Shown in pieces: positions 33,575-37,690 of a DNA stretch of 37,690 bases (the stretch's first letter is position 1; each line of letters begins with the position of its first letter). The DNA lies in the NCBI GenBank assembly GCA_016931915.1, contig JAFGDU010000015.1, positions 1 to 37,690 of the forward strand, given 5' to 3'. Source of the stretch: Actinomycetota bacterium (GTDB lineage: Bacteria; Actinomycetota; Geothermincolia; Geothermincolales; RBG-13-55-18). A program made the position numbers and the translations under genes. The notes beneath the pieces are model-generated. The model did no database searches and was not told the origin of the DNA. It saw only the letters and a list, made by a program, of their open reading frames with translations.

Positions 33575-33949
33575 TTGGCTTCGGACAGAATAGAAAAAAT
33601 GAACTCCATCCTCAGGGACCTGAGATCAGGCTTGCAGGAAATCGAGGCGGCGGTGCTTATCAGCTCCGATGCCATGGCCCTTGCGTCTGATATATCCAGC
33701 GAGGCGGACGAGGAGATGATAGGAGCTCTGTCTGCTTCCGTGCTCAGCATGGGCGAGAGGGCGGCACGAGACCTCAAGCGTGGAGTGCTCGAACAGGTCT
33801 ATATAAAAGGCGATCAGGGCTACCTCTTGCTAGTTCATTGCGGCCCCGACGCACTCCTGTCCCTGCTGGTTAACCCGGAGGCGAAGCTTGGCGTCGTGTT
33901 CATGGAGGGCAAACGCACTGCCGAGGAACTTGCGAAGCTTTTTGAATGA
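33575..33949 (+). CDS. Roadblock/LC7 domain protein 2
   Basis: 124 residues, one Roadblock/LC7 domain: MNSILRDLRSGLQEIEAAVL, SSDAMALASDI, then GALSASVLSMGERAARDL and GYLLLVHCGPDALLSLLV. It is clearly paralogous to the next gene over its full length. TTG start at 33575 behind AGGAGG (33564-33569). In the 67-base gap upstream is a small CCCC-GAAA-GGGG hairpin (33531-33542). Confidence 0.85.
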   Translation: MASDRIEKMNSILRDLRSGLQEIEAAVLISSDAMALASDISSEADEEMIGALSASVLSMGERAARDLKRGVLEQVYIKGDQGYLLLVHCGPDALLSLLVNPEAKLGVVFMEGKRTAEELAKLFE

Positions 33950-33996
33950 TGGGGAGAGGACGTAGAACATACGAATACATATAGGAGGTCGATTAC

Positions 33997-34395
33997 TTGG
34001 CGGAGTCTAGAGAGGAGAGACTTCGAAGCGCACTCAACGAGCTGGTTTCAAGATCTGCCGAAGTAGATGCAGCTGCAGTGGTCAGCATGGACGGCCTGGT
34101 GATGGCCTCGGTTCTTCCCAATACCCTGGAGGAAGACCGGCTGGGTGCGATGTCCGCGGCTCTCCTCAGCCTGGGCGAGAGAACTTCCGAGGAATTGGGG
34201 AGAGGCGAATTGGCCCAGGTTTTTGTCGAGGGCAATTCGGGATATGTCTTCCTCATGTCCGCGGGGGAGGACGCCGTGTTGACGGCGTTGGTCCGCAAGG
34301 GGAGCAAGCTCGGGCTGGTCCTTTACGATGTGAAAGGAGCTGCGAAGAAGATCGCGGAGATTATCAAGGCGGAATTTCGCATCGAATACGAATGA
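33997..34395 (+). CDS. Roadblock/LC7 domain protein 3
   Basis: 132 residues, paralogous to Roadblock 2: ALNELVSRSAEVDAAAVV, SMDGLVMASVL, GAMSAALLSLGERTSEEL, GYVFLMSAGEDAVLTALV, then a basic helix KGAAKKIAEIIKAEF. It probably pairs with its neighbours as homo- or heterodimers. TTG start at 33997 behind GGAGG. The 176 bases that follow, up to the PATAN gene, contain no gene I can support. Confidence 0.85.
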   Translation: MAESREERLRSALNELVSRSAEVDAAAVVSMDGLVMASVLPNTLEEDRLGAMSAALLSLGERTSEELGRGELAQVFVEGNSGYVFLMSAGEDAVLTALVRKGSKLGLVLYDVKGAAKKIAEIIKAEFRIEYE

Positions 34396-34571
34396 CTGGA
34401 ATGAGTGCTCGTGGCATGTTGATGCCCCGGCATTGCATAGACCGTGATCGGGCGGCCGAACGAAAGAAGAGTAATCAAAATACGGGATTGGAACGAATAT
34501 GTATAGAGAAGGAAATTGAAGGAAGATACGTTACCTGCATGATAACGAGACGCGTTGAGAGATGATGTTGC

Positions 34572-37500
34572 ATGGCGCTTAAGGGAAGCCTGAAAGATTT
34601 CAGCATACCGGACCTGTTCCAATTACTGAACTTCGGTAAGAAGAACGGGACACTCAACCTTACGCGGGGTAAAGCGAGGGGTTATATCTGCTTCCGCAAC
34701 GGTGAGGTTTTTTTCGCCACCACCAACTGGAAACGGCAATCTCTGGGAATGAAGCTCCTCAACGCGGGCATAGTCACAAAAGCGCAGGTGGATGAGGCTC
34801 TGGAGCTCCAGAAAACTACCGCGCGAGGTCAACGTTTGGGGCAACTCCTGATACGACTTGAATATATCACCAAAGAGCAGCTCGAGGTTTTCGTGGAGGA
34901 ACAGATACAGGATGCGGTATTCGAGATGTTGCGCTGGACTGACGGAGATTTCGATTTCCAGCCGGGCGTTGTTTTTCCAGAGGAGGACATAGGCCTCTCC
35001 ATAAGCACCGAGGAACTGATCATGGAGGGCTCGCGGCGCCTGGATGAATGGAACCGCATCGAGAAGAAGATTCCCAACCTGAACGTGGTCTTCAAGATGA
35101 CATCGATGCAGGGCAGGGAGGCAGCACAGATCAGCCTGACCCCCGAGGAATGGATGGTGCTTACTTTCGTCGACGGCGAGAAGTCGGTGCGCCAGATCGT
35201 GGAACTCACCGGCATGAGCACTTTACACACCTGCAAGATACTCTATGGTCTCATCGGTTCCGGCCTGCTCGTGAATATCACTCCGGCGGTGGAGGACCAG
35301 GAGGCCGACCTGAAACTGGAGAAACTCGCTGAGGAGTTGGAGAAAGTAGAGGAGGGGGTTGGCGCCGAGGCACCACCGGTCTTCGAGGAGTTGCCGGAGA
35401 TGGAGGGCGAACTCGAGGAAGCGGTCGTCGAGGAGGACATTGGCGTTCTGGAGGCTGAAGCTCCACCGGCGATTGAAGAAGCTGAACCGGCAACGCAAGA
35501 AGAAGTGGTGCTCGAGGAGGAGACAAAAGAAGTCGCGGATGCGGTAGGCGAAGTTCTGGAGCGGCTGGAGGTAGCTTCCCAGCTCGAGGTAGAGGAGGCC
35601 CCTGCTGTCGATATGACCCCAGAGGCGGAGACGATAGGGGTCTCAGAACCGACGATACAGGGGCTGGAGCCGCTCGTTCCCGCGGCAGAGGATGTCCTGG
35701 AGACCGTGCAAGAGGTGACGGGAAGGGTCGAGGAAGCTGCTGAAGCCGAGGAAGAAGTAAGCGTATTAGAGGAGATGCAGGCGGAGACCCCCTTTGCTGT
35801 CACCGGAGAAGAGACCCCCACGATGGAGCCGTTAGCAGCGGGTATGGAGAGCGAGACCGAGGCTATCGAGATCGAGCTGGGAGATGAAGGGGAAGTAGAC
35901 ATCCTTGTCGAGGAGGTCGTATCCCCCGAAGAAGAGATCGAGATAATCGAAGAAACCGCAGCGGGGTTGATAGAAGAGCCGGAATTGCCAGGAGAAGAAG
36001 AGGAGACTCCCCCGCCCGAAGATATACTCGCCGAAACGGCTGCACCACTAGGCGCACAGAAGGTTCTGGAAGAGGAGAAGAAAAAGGAAGAGGAACACAT
36101 CTTGGAGATGAAGGAAGCCGCCATGGAAGAGACCATGGAAGCTGATGAGATTCTCCAGATAGATAACAAGGAAGCGGAACTGGATGAGCTGAAAAAGAAG
36201 ATCAGCTCTCTTCTGCCTGAGGGCGTAGGTCTGGACGAGGAGGAGGAAGAGCCGGAAGGGGAGGAAAAGCTGGCGCCACCAGCAACCGGCTATGGCCTCG
36301 AGAAGATGACCAGGGAAAGCGTCGAGGCAAGGGCGGCCAAGAGGGAATACCTGGAGAAGAAGTACGGCAAGGTAGAAAGGCTGGCTGAGGACGAGGAGAT
36401 CGCGGAACTGGAGCCGGACGAAATACCAGAGGAATGGAAGAGCCATCTCAACCTCGGCAGAGAGATCAAGGACGAGCAAGCGGTTACCGTAAGTGAAGAT
36501 GAAGCCGTTGATGAAGAGCTGGAGGAAGGCGGGTTGGAGGAGATCCTCGAGTCGTTCGAGCCGAGCGGCGTTCCCGCCGAGCAGCAACAAGGAGCTCAGA
36601 CGGTTCGCTTGTCCGCCGAAGAACTCGAGGAGAAAATGGGCCTGCCGGGCGGTGACGGCACATCGCTGGACGCCGTTTCTGCAGCCGACATACTGGAAAG
36701 CGTGATGCTGGAGGATGTACCGGAGGGCGCCGAAGGGTATATCGACTCCGAGATAATGGCCCTGACAGAGGAATTGCTGAAGGACAAGGCGGGGATATCG
36801 GGTGGCGAGACCACGGATGTATCGGCAGCCGACATCCTGGAAAGCGTGATGCTGGAGGATATACCGGCGGCAGAGAGAACTCTACCCCTGGGGGATGAGG
36901 TAGCTGCGGGCGAGAAGAATATCCTTGAAGCAGAAGCAACTGGCGCCGCCGATACGTTCTTCGATATGGATGAGGCCATGGCGACGGATGATGGCGCAGT
37001 AGAAAGCGGTGCCGGACTGTATATCGATGAGATAGAGGAACTGGAGAAGGAGATCCTGGAGACCGAGAGGGGGGTCCCCGTCCTTGATATTGCCGGCCTC
37101 GAGGATGAGATAGCAGCTCTCGAGGAGGAGATCCTGGCGGAAGAAGCGCTGCCCGAAGAATTGATGGAGGAGATATCAGAACTCGAGAAAGAAATCGAAG
37201 AGGCGCATGATGATGTGGGGGCCGCAGAAAAACTCGCTGGCGAAGAAAGCGAAGCACCCAGCTCCCTGGCTGAACTTGAGGAAGTGATCGAGTCGGGAGC
37301 GGAGGTATATCAGGAGGCAGCTGAGGCAGCGGAAGAAGTCGAGGCAGAAGCTCCCGAGCCCATAGACCTACTCGAGAAGCTGGCGGAAACCTCGGAGGCG
37401 GAGGAGCCATCTCCTGCATCCGGGGAGGCATTGTTGGCGGAAATAGAAAACGGTGTCCCGGAGCCAATCGACCTGATGGAGCAGTATCTAGAGACGCCCG

Positions 37501-37690
37501 GCGGAATACAGCCTCTCGTCGAAGAAATCCCGCAGGAACTCGTACCTGAAGAGTCCGAACCGTTTATACCTGGTGGCATGGAGGAAGAGGCACCCGCTGC
37601 CTCTGAGGGTCCCGTGGCGGAGCCGCCGCAGCCCGAGGTGATCCCCGAGGCCGCGCAGGCACCGCCCCAGGCGCCTCCACCCGCGCCGGA
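34572..37690 (+). CDS. Giant PATAN/DUF4388 protein with Glu-rich repeat region (3' end outside window)
   Basis: Open without a stop from ATG 34572 to the window end, at least 1039 residues. Residues ~1-165 are a DUF4388 (PATAN) domain: [41 protein letters not shown], and [17 protein letters not shown] winged-helix-like part follows ([14 protein letters not shown], ~200-235). From ~245 on the chain is extremely acidic, with Glu/Ala/Pro/Val-rich linker, Lys-containing coils (residues ~500-620) and short repeats: [13 protein letters not shown] at 703 and 751, [11 protein letters not shown] and [11 protein letters not shown] near 929 and 964, and several [11 protein letters not shown] heptads. 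Pro-rich at the cut. No membrane segment. Neighbours suggest a GTPase or polarity complex. Confidence 0.85.
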   Translation, partial: MALKGSLKDFSIPDLFQLLNFGKKNGTLNLTRGKARGYICFRNGEVFFATTNWKRQSLGMKLLNAGIVTKAQVDEALELQKTTARGQRLGQLLIRLEYITKEQLEVFVEEQIQDAVFEMLRWTDGDFDFQPGVVFPEEDIGLSISTEELIMEGSRRLDEWNRIEKKIPNLNVVFKMTSMQGREAAQISLTPEEWMVLTFVDGEKSVRQIVELTGMSTLHTCKILYGLIGSGLLVNITPAVEDQEADLKLEKLAEELEKVEEGVGAEAPPVFEELPEMEGELEEAVVEEDIGVLEAEAPPAIEEAEPATQEEVVLEEETKEVADAVGEVLERLEVASQLEVEEAPAVDMTPEAETIGVSEPTIQGLEPLVPAAEDVLETVQEVTGRVEEAAEAEEEVSVLEEMQAETPFAVTGEETPTMEPLAAGMESETEAIEIELGDEGEVDILVEEVVSPEEEIEIIEETAAGLIEEPELPGEEEETPPPEDILAETAAPLGAQKVLEEEKKKEEEHILEMKEAAMEETMEADEILQIDNKEAELDELKKKISSLLPEGVGLDEEEEEPEGEEKLAPPATGYGLEKMTRESVEARAAKREYLEKKYGKVERLAEDEEIAELEPDEIPEEWKSHLNLGREIKDEQAVTVSEDEAVDEELEEGGLEEILESFEPSGVPAEQQQGAQTVRLSAEELEEKMGLPGGDGTSLDAVSAADILESVMLEDVPEGAEGYIDSEIMALTEELLKDKAGISGGETTDVSAADILESVMLEDIPAAERTLPLGDEVAAGEKNILEAEATGAADTFFDMDEAMATDDGAVESGAGLYIDEIEELEKEILETERGVPVLDIAGLEDEIAALEEEILAEEALPEELMEEISELEKEIEEAHDDVGAAEKLAGEESEAPSSLAELEEVIESGAEVYQEAAEAAEEVEAEAPEPIDLLEKLAETSEAEEPSPASGEALLAEIENGVPEPIDLMEQYLETPGGIQPLVEEIPQELVPEESEPFIPGGMEEEAPAASEGPVAEPPQPEVIPEAAQAPPQAPPPAP

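Noticed and set aside
35243..36169. Ser-rich 308-codon frame on the minus strand
   Set aside because: It is the antisense image of the Glu-rich part of the PATAN gene (GAG/GAA read as CTC/TTC and shifted to TCC/TCT).

Overview
The window is about 60% GC and every protein-coding gene I can support lies on the + strand. Several family-level signatures point to a deep-branching, probably anaerobic member of the Actinomycetota. SecD has an ADSS-V-FERLKEE membrane motif of the type I associate with actinobacteria, the Rel synthetase loop reads PRFGIYQSLHTT, and the gene order is shared by Gram-positive phyla. At least eight genes appear to start with TTG, usually behind a strong GGAGG-type ribosome binding site. 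The lineage call is inference, because no 16S gene is present.

Layout. (1) Positions 1-14950 hold the classic backbone: the end of ruvC, ruvA, ruvB (Holliday junction processing); queH, queA, tgt (queuosine tRNA modification); yajC, secD, secF (protein export); relA, dtd, an MBL-fold hydrolase, hisS, aspS. (2) Positions 15188-21115 carry ispH followed by an acetate block: acetyl-CoA synthetase, a SatP/YaaH acetate transporter with a strong terminator, and a CoA-transferase/acetyl-CoA hydrolase fused to a GNAT acetyltransferase. (3) Positions 21116-22447 are a gene-free, repeat-rich stretch with a long stem-loop element, diverged block duplications and two different tandem arrays. (4) Positions 22448-22632 fold as a 185-nt 6S-like RNA directly upstream of rarA, the place where Bacillus carries its 6S-1 gene. 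(5) rarA, an IscU-type scaffold, a DUF948 membrane protein, alaS, ruvX and mltG continue the backbone to 29399. (6) Positions 29713-32802 encode a V4R-like protein, a [NiFe]-hydrogenase-type small subunit, a large subunit and a 2x[4Fe-4S] ferredoxin. (7) Positions 33154-37690 encode three Roadblock/LC7 proteins in a row, then the first 1039 residues of a giant Glu-rich protein with an N-terminal PATAN/DUF4388 domain, cut by the window end.

The most unusual item is the hydrogenase-like large subunit (31154-32473). It keeps three of the four metal-binding cysteines, has Asp in place of a bridging Cys, lacks the proton-gate Glu and the canopy Arg and Asp needed for H2 chemistry, and ends exactly at the L2 histidine with no maturation peptide. 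With its intact eight-plus-three-Cys small subunit and ferredoxin it looks like a repurposed hydrogenase-derived redox complex. The next most interesting items are the structured repeat region at 21175-22392 and the Roadblock/PATAN cassette, a probable small-GTPase signalling or polarity module.
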